64,000 nt of DNA, from contig JAVHZZ010000003.1 of NCBI GenBank assembly GCA_036250195.1, forward strand, positions 23,675,175-23,739,174. The letters are read 5' to 3'. The notes beneath the pieces were generated by a model. That model did no database searches and was not told where the DNA came from. It saw only the letters and a list, made by a program, of their open reading frames with translations. The DNA comes from Mixophyes australis. Its lineage: Eukaryota; Chordata; Amphibia; Anura; Limnodynastidae. A program made the translations under genes and the position numbers. Shown piece by piece: positions 25,015 through 34,299 of this stretch (positions are counted from its first letter, which is position 1; each line of letters starts with the position of its first letter).

Positions 25015-25680
25015 CTGATTCCTGTTCACTGCTATTGTGGTTTCCAGACCACTTCAACTCTCCTGTGTTCCTCGTGCCTGCACTCAGCTGATTCCTATCT
25101 GCTATTACTAATGGACTCCTGTTCGTTTCAACTCTCCTGTGTTCATCGTGCCTGCACTCAGCTGATTCCTATCTGCTGCCTCCGTTACTACTACAGAGTT
25201 CCTGATCGTCTCAACTCTCCTGGGTTTATCGTGTCAGCTCTCCGCTGCCTCCGTTACTACTACAGAGCTCCTGTTCGTTTCAACTCTCCTGTGTTCATCG
25301 TGCCTGCACTCAGCTGATTCCTATCCGCTGCCTCCGTTACTACTACAGAGTTCCTGATCGTCTCAACTCTCCTGGGTTTATTGGGTCAGCTCTCCGCTGC
25401 CTCCGTTACTACTACAGAGTTCCTGATCGTCTCAACTCTCTTGGGTTTATCGTGTCAGCTCTCCGCTGCTTCCGTTACTACTACAGAGTTCCTGATCATC
25501 TCTACGCTCCTGTGTTTATCGTGTAAGCTCTCCGCTGCCTCCGTTACTACTACAGGGTTCCAGACCGTCTCTACTCTCCCGTGTTCAGCGTGCCTTCTCT
25601 CCGCTGCCTCCACCTCTACTACTGGATACCAGACAGCCTCAACTCTCCCGTGTTCTTCATGTTTCCAGTTCCACTTACTA
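25015..25680 (+). repeat. Direct repeats of about 80-130 bp inside the solo LTR
   Basis: Six to eight copies of a module with CTCTCCGCTGCCTCCGTTAC, then TACTACAGAGTTCCTGATCG and TCAACTCTCCTG. The copies vary in whether they include TGCCTGCACTCAGCTGATTC. The module expands the LTR well beyond the usual few hundred base pairs. Confidence 0.9.
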
Positions 25681-26107
25681 CTGCTTCCTGAGTATTGCTT
25701 CGTTGATTCTGGATTACCTGCCATGCGCTGCACCAACCTGATTACCGCTTCCACCCTCCAGTGGTCTCTCCTCCTGCAGGCCTTCAGCCGTTCAGGTATC
25801 CCTGCACGACTCTCTGACAGCCTGCTCTCCTGAAACGCGGTATGCATATTTTCCATTGACTTTGCTTTTGTATTGCATATCCATCTGGACTGAGTTGTGT
25901 TCTCCTCCGGAGCCTCCGATCCACTGAAGCTATTGTTACCATTGACTTTGTTTCCTATTGCCTGGATAGTTATTGTGACTTTGTATACTTCAAGCAGTGC
26001 TTGTCAGTTATCGTTGTATTGTGGATATCATCGTGGGATCAAGTTTTGTGTGCCCCGTGTATACTCTGCTTTACATTCATCTCCTCGTGCCCCTCCTCAC
26101 ATATATA

Positions 26108-26380
26108 TAGCAGTGGTACAACTTGCTGACGCAGACCACTGACTCCTGTTCCCTGTGACACCAGTTTCAAGTATCCTCTCACATAAGCAGTGGTACAACT
26201 TGCTGTACGCAGACCACTGACTTCCCCGTTACCTACTTCACCTGGATTCCATTCCTTCACTATAGACAGCGGTACAACTTGCTATACGCAGACCGCTGAC
26301 TCTCACTACCTCCTCGCTACTCCTGGACATTCCTCCTCACTATAGCAGTGGTACAACTTGCTATACGCAGACCACTGACT
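26108..26380 (+). repeat. Second repeat module inside the solo LTR
   Basis: Four copies of GCAGTGGTACAACTTGCT, followed by ACGCAGACCACTGACT, spaced about 75-85 bp apart. CAGTGGT and ACCACTG within each copy are inverse complements, so each copy can form a small hairpin. Confidence 0.9.
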
Positions 26381-26600
26381 TTCCTCACGTTTCCTTGTCC
26401 ATCTGGTTCCTCGTGTACATTCATCTACTCATTACCAGTTGCTGTTAGTCATAGACTTTCCTCGAGCATTCTCTCACCATCTGCTGTTTCTCCTGTTCCG
26501 TTGTCACCCTGCTACCAGAGAACCATAGTACCAACTATATTACTCTGGTAAGTCCATCATCTGGTGATATCCTGGGCAAAGACTCCTAGTGCCCGTGACA

Positions 26601-27455
26601 AACAGGTAAAAAATAAACAGGTAAAGATTAAAAACCGGTAAAATAGAAACAGGTACCAACAAGACTGAGGTGCAGGCAAGGATGAAGATCCGGGGGGAAT
26701 CAGGAGAGTCACGGTGGGGAAGTCAGTTAAGGAAGAAGACAAGAGCCACGCTGAGGCGGTGGGGCAGAGTCACAGGCCCGGGGAGACGGTGAGACGGTTG
26801 TGGAGAGTAAGGCAGGGTTGAGAAGCTTCAGTTCGGCAGCAGGAGAGAGCATCAGGACCGGAGCAGTGCAGCGTGGAGGGCAACTGCAAGGGCCGCTGGG
26901 GACAGCCTCAGGAACTGCAGGAGCATGATCAGGGGCTGGAACTGGAGCAGCGGGCGTCCGGACCGGAGCAGACGGAGACAGCAGCGGGACCAGTGCAGAC
27001 GGAGGAGAAACAGCAGCGCACTGTAGGTAAGGGATGGTGGTGTGGAGGACGGAGACCAGACGTGGCGGCGACCGAAGACACCATCAGGAAGATGGAGCAG
27101 CACGTGGAGCCGGAGTCAGCGCTGCACGTGGAGATCGGCAGCGGTCGGCATCAGGGTCCTCAGAGCAGCACAGCGGGGAACACAGGGAGAACTTCAGGGA
27201 AATGGACTCTATCCAAACAAGGTCCCCACACTCCAGAATCCCAGTCAGAGACTCAGTGACCACTGGAGAGATCAGCGGGACCGGATGAGTGCAGCGTCTG
27301 TCCGGAGGAGCAGGAGGGCATCAGCAGGCGGAAGACTGGTGGCGGAGCAACATGGGTCCACGGCGGGAGGCCGAAGCAGCAGTCGTGGCGGTCCAGACAA
27401 AAGGCGAGGTATCCAGACGATCGGCTGTACTATGAGAGTACCAGCGCTGTTTCAA
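26601..27455 (-). mobile_element. CR1/L2-group LINE, 5' part
   Basis: Continuation of the minus-strand LINE beyond the solo LTR. The first bases after the LTR repeat the AACAGGTAAAA-type texture seen left of it. The 5' part is GC-rich with many CAG/GGAG runs and probably holds the internal promoter and 5'UTR, perhaps the remains of ORF1. No zinc-knuckle or esterase motif was recognised in any frame. It ends where the MITE resumes at about 27460. Confidence 0.75.
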
Positions 27456-27459
27456 CCTT

Positions 27460-27748
27460 GGTCTCCTGGACAAAACCCTGTTACAATGCAAGGGGTGCAA
27501 ATTAGTATTCTGTTTTGCACATAAGTTAAATACTGACTGTTTTTTCATGTAGGACTGAGATATCAATTTTAAATTTCAGTGTATAAATAAGCTATCAAGT
27601 ATTTGTGTGCTACATGAAAAAAACAGTCAGTATTTCACTTATGTGCAAAACAGAATACTCATTTGCACCCCTTGCATTGTAACATGGTTTTGTCCAGGAG
27701 ACTTAAATAAGAAGTTTCTTAACTTAACATCCTTAATGAATCAGGCCC
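27460..27748. mobile_element. Right part of the MITE split by the LINE
   Basis: It resumes with GTCTCCTGGACAAAACCCTG, repeats inverted from about 27600 and ends CCTTAATGAATCAGGCCC. With 20745-20771 it makes one complete palindromic MITE, apart from about 15 bp missing at the junction. Confidence 0.85.
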
Positions 27749-27970
27749 AAGGTCAGTGGGGCTTGATGATCTGGTTGGTGGGAAAAAGTGGGTGAGACAA
27801 TACCGTTATCAAGCCCAGTTGACCTCAGTAGATTATGTCATCACACCCTTGCCACTAGGGGCAGAAATTAGTGGGCTTGAGTCATTAAGGAGAGCAAAGC
27901 ATAAAAAAGGAGTAACTTTAAATCTGGGCAAAACCATGTTGCATTTGAGGGGGAAGTAAAGTTAAAATGT

Positions 27971-28193
27971 AGGCACAGATTTATAGTTGGGGTAGGGCAT
28001 GTTCTAGTTGAATTTTACATTTCAGTGTAAAAATAAAGCTATTAAGTATTTGTGCGCTAGATGAAAAAACAGCCAGTATTTATCTTATATGCAAAATAAT
28101 AAATTAATTTGCACCCCTTCCATTGTACCATGGTTAGTCCCGGAGAACATTTACACCTTTTTCTTGCCTTACTTTCCTTAATGACTCAGGCCC
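27971..28193. mobile_element. Half-length MITE of the same family
   Basis: From CACAGATTTATAGTTGGGGT through TTTCAGTGTAAAAATAAAGC and TTAATTTGCACCCC to TTCCTTAATGACTCAGGCCC. Only one arm is present. It matches the right arm of the split element at 29681-29850 inverted, so the family has at least two subtypes. Confidence 0.75.
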
Positions 28194-28200
28194 AGTGTGT

Positions 28201-28323
28201 TTGCTCCTGGACAAAACCATGTTACAATGCGAGGGGAGCAAATTAGATTATTGTTTTGCACATAAGATAAATACTGGCTGTTTTTGCATCTAGCACACAA
28301 ATACTTGATAGTTTTATTTTTAC
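28201..28323. mobile_element. MITE left part, split by the Penelope-like insertion
   Basis: GCTCCTGGACAAAACCATGT, then GTTTTGCACATAAGATAAAT and GCACACAAATACTTGATAGT. It continues at 29681 after the insertion, with ATAG(T/C)TTTATTTTTAC present on both sides (28308-28323 and 29681-29696). Confidence 0.75.
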
Positions 28324-28589
28324 CCCACTTCCATTGGGGAATGCCACTTATGGTAAAAGTGAATTGTCACATAATCAGATGGTAGAGAAGCTGTGAATGC
28401 CTGTGGACACTCCTATATATTATTCAGATTTCTCCTCACCAAGGATGTTCAATATGTGGAGAGAGAAAAACAGAAAAAACGCTCATAGTGTAAAAGCGAT
28501 GACATAGTTTAATAAAACAATCTGTTAAAACCACTCACATTTGAGTAGGGGAAATGATTCCCGTAAAGGTATCTTTATATTATATTTAT

Positions 28590-29105
28590 GCTCGGCCAAT
28601 GATCGCCGCCTCTCCTCCACTCTGATCACCTCTTCCCACTACAGAATCCAAGACTTCTCCCGCGCTGCCCCCCTGCACTGGAACGACCTCCTTCGCTCCA
28701 TCTGTCTCTCACCCAATCTGTGCTCCTTCAAGCGGGCATTTAAAACTCACCTGTTCCTCAAGGCCTACCAACCATCCACTTAGCCTCTCATCTCCTCTGT
28801 TTCTCCACTGGCTCCTTTTCTCCCCCCTTTGCTTCACTGGCTCCCTTCTGTGCCTGATTTGTTTACCCTCCATTAGGATGTAAGCTCGTATGAGCAGGGC
28901 CCCCCCTTCCTTTCTGTCTCCATACCTGTTCTTCCGCTCCATCTCTACTGTATTTGCCTGCCTGGAGTTTCTGGAGAACTGGTACTTTGCGTTCATTGTT
29001 CTGTACTGTTTTACCCTGTATTGTCTACTGTTCGTACTGTGTACGGCGCTGCGGAAACCTTGTGGCGCCTTACAAATAAACGATAATAATAATAATAATA
29101 ATTCC
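28590..29105 (+). mobile_element. 5'-truncated LINE 3' end
   Basis: It starts in reverse-transcriptase C-terminal coding sequence (NDRRLSSTLITSSHYRIQDF, CSFKRAFKTHLFLKAYQPST, then stop at 28782). The 3'UTR has TGTAAGCTCGTATGAGCAGG and GTACGGCGCTGCGGAAACC and ends in CAAATAAACGATAATAATAA. The protein matches the C-terminus of the LINE at 20772-27455, so it is another copy of that group with the typical 5' truncation. The short ORF from 28541 is this fragment plus flank. Confidence 0.88.
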
Positions 29106-29248
29106 ACCCTCATGCGCTTGTGGGAAGGCACGATGTTTATAAGCCTCCGTAGTCCCAGTTTAACACAGCCGTCCTTAGCCTCAGCGCGCCGATAAGGACC
29201 CTGTGACGTCAGGGAGGCGTGTGCCCTACATGGATGATTCAGATTTTT

Positions 29249-29288
29249 CCCAACGCGTTTCGTCACAGATTGTGACTTCATCAGGGGG
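29249..29288 (-). ncRNA. Hammerhead ribozyme-like motif
   Basis: On the minus strand the order is CCCC, CUGAUGA, a spacer A, GUCACA, loop AUC, UGUGAC, GAAA, CGCG, UU, GGG. The two conserved core boxes (CUGAUGA and GAAA), a perfect 6-bp stem II, a possible stem I (CCCC with GGG) and the self-complementary ACGCGU expected for the very short stem III of Penelope-type hammerheads are all present. The departure is one extra A between CUGAUGA and stem II. Self-cleavage is therefore uncertain; the motif is clear, the activity is inference. Confidence 0.6.
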
Positions 29289-29680
29289 TGTGTTCAAAGT
29301 TCTAACTCCTTTTTTCTGTTTTTCTCTCCCCACATATTGAACATCCTTGGTGAGGAGAAATCTGAATAACATATAGGAGTGTCCACAGGCATTCACAGCT
29401 TCTCTACCATCTGATTATGTGACAATTCACTTTTACCATAAGTGGCATTCCCCAAAGGAAGTGGGGTAGGACTAAAACATTAGAACTTGTAGTTATTGTG
29501 TATTTTCTGTACCCTGGTGTTTTCCCAACATCATTTCCTTTTGCGCTGACCTCTTTTTATATATATTCTGGTTTAAACTTGTGAAGCACAGGCTTTTCTT
29601 CACCTGAGGTAGTGGCAGCATCCCCATTCCTCCCCCATTTCTTGGAGAGCGCAGACCTTTCAGTTTTTGTTTTCTGATTC

Positions 29681-29850
29681 ATAGCTTTATTTTTACACTG
29701 AAATTTAAAGTTGATCTAGGACATGCCCTACTCCAACTATAAATCTGTCCCCACATTGAAATTTATCTCCCCCTCCAATGAAACATGATTTTACCAAGGT
29801 GCAAAGTTCCTCATTTTTTTTTGCTTTCCTTTCCTTAATGAATCAGGCCC
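29681..29850. mobile_element. MITE right part after the Penelope-like insertion
   Basis: It resumes with ATAGCTTTATTTTTACACTG, continues through CTACTCCAACTATAAATCTG and ends TTCCTTAATGAATCAGGCCC, the family terminus. Confidence 0.78.
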
Positions 29851-30099
29851 TAGGGGTTTACTGGGGTGAACACGGTTGGCACAATTGCCCCCCAACCTCT
29901 CGGCACATTTTCTTGCTTTCTCAGAAGTCTGGCACGTCTTCCTCTAATTCAGGAGTCTCTACAAGGTTTCGGGATAGTAGGCAGCTATGGCACAGTATGA
30001 TATGACATATAGACCTATTTCAATAGGAAAAGATTGTTTACCGCACAAAATATAAGATCATCTTGTATCTGTAAATGGTGCGTGAATACAACTCAATCG
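29851..30099. other. No gene recognised
   Basis: Ordinary non-coding sequence between the MITE and the second copy of the 260-bp repeat. Confidence 0.6.
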
Positions 30100-30360
30100 G
30101 TCAGCTTCGGTATCAACACCATTATTTTGTTTAATTAGTGCTTTATGAAACTGATTAAAATGTGTGATCATGAGTGCACTAAGTGGAAACTAAAAAGATA
30201 AGTCTTAGCAGCCTCTGCCATCTTCCTGAGACTCCTGCAACAAGTCTATCTTTTCACGGCTCTGTATATTAAACATGGACCTTTGTTTAGCAAAAACTAC
30301 TCTACACAATAACACGTTACGTTCATCTTGTTACCTTCGTCCTCACTATGCAGAGCAATT
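30100..30360 (+). repeat. Interspersed repeat, copy 2 of a 260-bp pair
   Basis: Same order of blocks as at 20085-20365: CTGATTAAAATGTGTGATCA, GAGTGCACTAAGTGGAAAC, CTGCCATCTTCC, TTTAGCAAAAACTACTCTAC. Divergence is substantial. From here to about 30945 nothing further is recognised. Confidence 0.7.
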
Positions 30361-30939
30361 ATCACTTACACGTTGAGACGTGCTAATGAATGTGCTTGTA
30401 ACACTCTGTTGAAGGAAGTACAAAGCACAAGATTTTAACTATGCTTTTAACTAGGTTTATTTTTCAAACTCACCTGGTTGCGAGTCATAGAGCTTCATGT
30501 AAGTTTGATGTGAGTGACTTGCAGATTCCTCTACTAGAAAAATGCTCTATAGTGATTGGTGGATTCTAACACAGGGACATAACTGGAGAGTGTACAGCTG
30601 CAGCAAATGGAATGACTGAGCATGCTCCCCCTTGGAATAGTAAACTATATCACTTACAGGAACTAATAATTAACTGTTGGTTTTGCATAGTATAGTTACA
30701 GCTTATTTGCTGCTTATTGGTGGTAGCGGATGAGCAGATTGATTTGGCTATTTATTTCGGAAATTCGCAAATCAATTCGTGAATCGATTAAACCAAAATT
30801 TCAGACTGCTTTGCACCCAATAAAAAATGGCGATCACAGAGAAAGGGACTTTAGAAGCCAATAAGCAAAAAAATGTTACATCTACAGCATTATAAAAGAA
30901 GGAAACAGCCCATGTGATACTTATTCTTCCCAAATTGCT

Positions 30940-31085
30940 CTTAGTTGGCACAGTGGTTAGCATTGCAGCCTCACAGGCTATGGGTTATTTTCTGACTAGA
31001 ATCTATATGTGTTAGCGTTGTATGTTCTCCCCATGTTTGCATAGGGATTTCCAGTTTCCTTCCACAGGCTGAGAAAAAATCCGAA
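30940..31085 (+). mobile_element. V-SINE-like fragment, head and central domain
   Basis: TTGGCACAGTGGTTAGCATT and GCAGCCTCACAGGC form a tRNA-like head, followed by TGTATGTTCTCCCCATGTTT, GCATAGGGATTTCCAGTTTC and CTTCCACAGGCTGAG. It is in the orientation opposite to the copies at 13826 and 54524 and lacks the tail. Confidence 0.75.
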
Positions 31086-31139
31086 CTAGTAGGCAGGGCT
31101 ATAGAAGCGGTGCGGCCCAGTATAAATTAATCTGTCAGG

Positions 31140-32415
31140 ACCCACCCTCCCTCATTACAATACATGACCCCCCTTCCTCTGCACAATACATTCCTCTCCC
31201 TCTTCATAATATATCCCCCTCCCTCTTCACAATACACCCCCCTCCCTCTGCACAATGCATACCCCCTCCCTATGAACAATACATGCCCCCTCCCTATGCA
31301 CAATACATGCAGGGGCGGACCTATACTTTGTGTTTAGGGGGGGGGTGATTTAGCATAATCATGCCCTTCCTTTACTCTGATTGGCTGGCCCGCAATTAGC
31401 CCCGCCTTCCGCTCGCGATTGGCCTCATCCCCTCCCATTTTGGTCGGCGGCTGGGACCTATTTTAAAGGTAGGCTTTCTGCTGCTAGGGGGAGGGGGGGC
31501 GAATGCCCAGATCGCTCCCCTGGATCCGCCACTGAATACATGCCCCTTCCCTCTACACAATACATGCCCCCATCCTTCTTCACAATACATCCCCCCTCCC
31601 TCTGCACAATACATACCCCTCCCTCTACACAATACATCCCCCCTCCCTCTGCACAATACATGCCCCTCCCTCTACACAATACATGCCCCCATCTTTTTTC
31701 ACAATACATCTCCCTCCCTCTAAACAATACATCCCCCTCCCTCTAAACAATACATCCCCTCCCTCTGCACAATACATGCCCCCCTCCTTCTTCACACTAC
31801 ATCCCCCTCCCTCTACACAATACATGCCCCTCTCCCTATACACAATACATGCCCCCTCCCTCTACACAATACATGCCCCCATCCCTCTACACAATACATG
31901 CCCCTCTCCCTATACACAATACATGCCCCCATCCCTCTGCACAATACATGCCCCTCTCCCTATACACAATACATGCCCCCTTCCCTCTGCACAATACATG
32001 CCCCTCTCCCTATACACAATACATCCTCCTCCCTCTGCACAATACATGCCCCCTCCCTCTACACAATACATGCCCCCATCCCTCTACACAATACATGCCC
32101 CTCTCCCTATACACAATACATGCCCCCATCCCTCTGCACAATACATGCCCCCATCCCTCTACACAATACATGCCCCTCTCCCTATACACAATACATGCCC
32201 CCTCCCTCTACACAATACATGCCCCCTCCCTCTACACAATACATGCCCCCATCCCTCTACACAATACATGCCCCTCTCCCTATACACAATAGATGCCCTC
32301 TTCCCTCTGCACAATACATGCCCCTCTCCCTATACACAATACATGCCCCCTTCCCTCTGCACAATACATGCCCCCATCCCTCTACACAATACATCCTCCT
32401 CCCTCTGCACAATAC
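31140..32415. repeat. ACAATACATG minisatellite (about 23-26-bp unit), interrupted by a hAT MITE
   Basis: Some 45 copies of CTCTACACAATACATGCCCC plus TCC, with CTGCACAATACATGCCCCC and CTATACACAATACATGCCCC variants. The copies left of the inserted MITE (31310-31534) are more varied than those to the right. Long plus-strand open frames with MPPSLYTIHAP repeats are artefacts of a unit length close to a multiple of three. Confidence 0.94.
31310..31534. mobile_element. hAT MITE with perfect 8-bp target duplication
   Basis: A 225-bp element starting CAGGGGCGGACC and ending with the inverse of CAGTGGCGGATCCA. AATACATG is present exactly on both sides (31302-31309 and 31535-31542). Because the duplicated bases are part of the minisatellite unit, a chance match is easier here than elsewhere, but the termini are typical of hAT. 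No coding capacity. Confidence 0.85.
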
Positions 32416-32745
32416 GGAGGAAGAAAGAAGGAACACTCATGGGACACTAGTTTTTGAGGGCTTACCCTGTGCGGTACACAATTGTCCAGTCCCTCTGCAC
32501 AATGCTATGTGGCGGCTCCCAGACACCAATAGTCTGGGAGCACACAGCGCAGTGATGATGCCACTGCACCCCACGCTCCAGCCTACCAGTGACTGGGAAC
32601 CGCTGCATCTTGGTGGAATGCAGATTCATGGTGTTTAGACTAAGGGGCCCGGAGAGATGGAGGGGCCCCTTACAGTTGTACCGCCTACAGCTCCCTGACG
32701 GTGGCCTTGCTTGTGTGTACTCAATTGAGGTATATGGACAATAAG
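32416..32745. other. No gene recognised
   Basis: GC-richer sequence with GGGGCCC blocks near 32645-32670 that probably belongs to the right end of the hAT-like element described at 31094. The open frames that enter it come from the minisatellite. Confidence 0.4.
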
Positions 32746-32749
32746 TCAG

Positions 32750-33820
32750 GTCCTAATAATGGCAAAAAAAACAAATTACATCTGAAATTACCATTGGCAG
32801 TGCCAGAGACTATTTTCAGCAGTATGAGAATGAGCAGAATGAGACAGAAGTACTACAATAGGATAGGTATCCTCAAAGTGATGACAAGGATGAACATTTG
32901 TTGTCAACCCGTGCTCAAAGGTGGATAGATGAGAATTAATATTTCCCATAATCTTACACCAGGCACAAGCAAAAAAAGGGCAAATGTCCTCAGATAACCC
33001 TACATCTCTAAGTACATTTTATAACAAAAGAAGCAATGCTAGTGCCAGTGGTAATGAAGTAAAGCAATGTAATGCTGATGTATTCTACTCATCTAACATA
33101 TTTAGAAATAAAAAAATGTAATGGGTGGCAAACATTGGTGTGCAATGTGCTAGCAATAGGTGTTTTCAGATTCTGGTGACATAGCATCACAAAACATAAT
33201 TACATTAGACAATCTATTTTCAGAAATTGCTTGCAAGTTGTCTTGAGCTGTGATGATGAAGAGAAAACAGTCATTCAACTAGAAGCAGATGTCATTCAGC
33301 AGGCACAAGATAAGCATTACTAAATTGCTTGCCTCGCCAACCTCACCTGAGAGGCACATCTGTCCTAAACCCAAAAAACATGATCCTGTGAAGGCAAGCC
33401 ATAGATACTAGTTTTCCATCACCACCTTTACAGACAAACAGCAAAAAAAAGTTCCTAACTCAACACGATATAAAAAGCTAGTTGCCACCGCAAATAAAAA
33501 ATCATGGATTCTGGATAGTGTTTTGGGCGTAATAATGGATAATGTGCCAATGGTCAAGTGCATAGTAAGTATACAAAGGGTCCTTTGAGGTTCCCAGGGA
33601 AAAAGCTCAGAATGTCAATCCTGATCATAGTTTATTTTGGGAAAAAAGGTCAAGAGATGACAGACCAGCTGTTCTAAAGATGCAAATGAACAGCATGGCG
33701 TTTTTGTCCTTGCAGATGGTGATGAAGGTGATGATGATGTACATGTTGGCTGCTCTGGGACTGAAGATGCACCTGATTCTAAGTGTATAGTGCAAACTGT
33801 AAGTTCTCAAACATTGTCAC
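32750..33820 (+). pseudogene. Decayed coding-like segment, family not recognised
   Basis: Plus-strand fragments look protein-derived, with frame changes: DYFQQYENEQNETEVL near 32810, DDKDEHLLSTRAQRW near 32880, SSDNPTSLSTFYNKRSNA near 32985, DDEEKTVIQLEADVIQQ near 33255. Later fragments read KKSWILDSVLGVIMDNVPM near 33505 and an Asp/Glu-rich piece near 33715-33770. The character (acidic, Gln/Ser-rich, no introns visible) suggests an old transposase or processed gene copy. I could not identify a domain, and this is an impression from composition. Confidence 0.35.
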
Positions 33821-34299
33821 TTAAATTTTATAATAATTCCATGTAAAAAATGCAAATCAGCAGCTATCAACCATCATGAATGTGCTCTATCTGCGCAATA
33901 GCTTATTGTCTTGGAGGGTTTAGTCCATGATTGGTTTACAATTGGCTTGGCTTGGATCCCTCTGTAGGTTAACCATTTCCTGTCAAAACATAGGGGCGAG
34001 ACTCCAATACTGTTTGTGGTGTTGGCTTACTACAGTTGGCTGCCATCCTCAGCTTTCCAAAGAGAGGGAGTCCAGGAGGGCTTAAACTTTTTAACATTGT
34101 GCAACATCTTTGTTGTACCCATTCATAGCACAAATGACATTAACCATTAACATCCATTAACAGCATTAATGCCCAAAAAGTTGCCCATTAGTAAAAACAA
34201 TGTCCACTAAGTTGGCCATTAGTAGCAGTATTGCGGAGTAAGTTGCCCAAATGAATACCCACAGGAAGCTCCTTCTCCTTGTGCTCCTGCAAAAGTCAT

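Larger units (their letters stand above)
24766..26600 (+). mobile_element. Solo LTR (1835 bp) with perfect 5-bp target duplication
   Basis: It begins TGTCACTCACCGGACTGTG and ends AGTGCCCGTGACA, with TG...CA termini inverted over TGTCAC/GTGACA. AACAG flanks it on both sides (24761-24765 and 26601-26605). A 5-bp duplication and these termini fit a Ty3/Gypsy-type LTR. There is no internal coding region or second LTR, so it is the product of LTR-LTR recombination. It sits inside the LINE and is younger than it. The orientation is assumed from TG to CA and is not otherwise supported. Two internal repeat families are listed separately. Confidence 0.93.
28324..29680 (-). mobile_element. Penelope-like (PLE-type) insertion with inverted ends and hammerhead-like motif
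   Basis: The insertion is bounded by a 16-bp duplication (15 of 16 identical) of host MITE sequence. Its left 150 bp (28323-28475) recur inverted at about 29311-29466 with very few differences (CCCACTTCC, GGAATGCCACTTATGG, GTGAATTGTCACATAATC). Right next to the inverted copy is a hammerhead-like sequence (29249-29288). Penelope-like elements are known to have inverted or tandem partial copies and hammerhead motifs in their terminal repeats, which is why this label is preferred. No reverse transcriptase or GIY-YIG domain is present, so it is a non-coding derivative. A LINE 3' end (28590-29105) lies inside it. Confidence 0.55.
31094..32690. mobile_element. Possible non-autonomous hAT-like element carrying a minisatellite
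   Basis: CAGGGCTATAGAAGCGGTGC at the left and, at the right, sequence whose inverse starts CTGTAGGCGGTACAACTGTA look like diverged terminal repeats followed by GGGCCC blocks, as in the hAT elements at 43492 and 57218. A target duplication is not visible, so limits and class are tentative. The interior is almost wholly the ACAATACATG minisatellite. Confidence 0.35.

Noticed and set aside
31683..32638. Plus-strand ORFs of about 250 codons with YTIHAP repeats
   Set aside because: Artefact of the ACAATACATG minisatellite; several frames are open at the same time.
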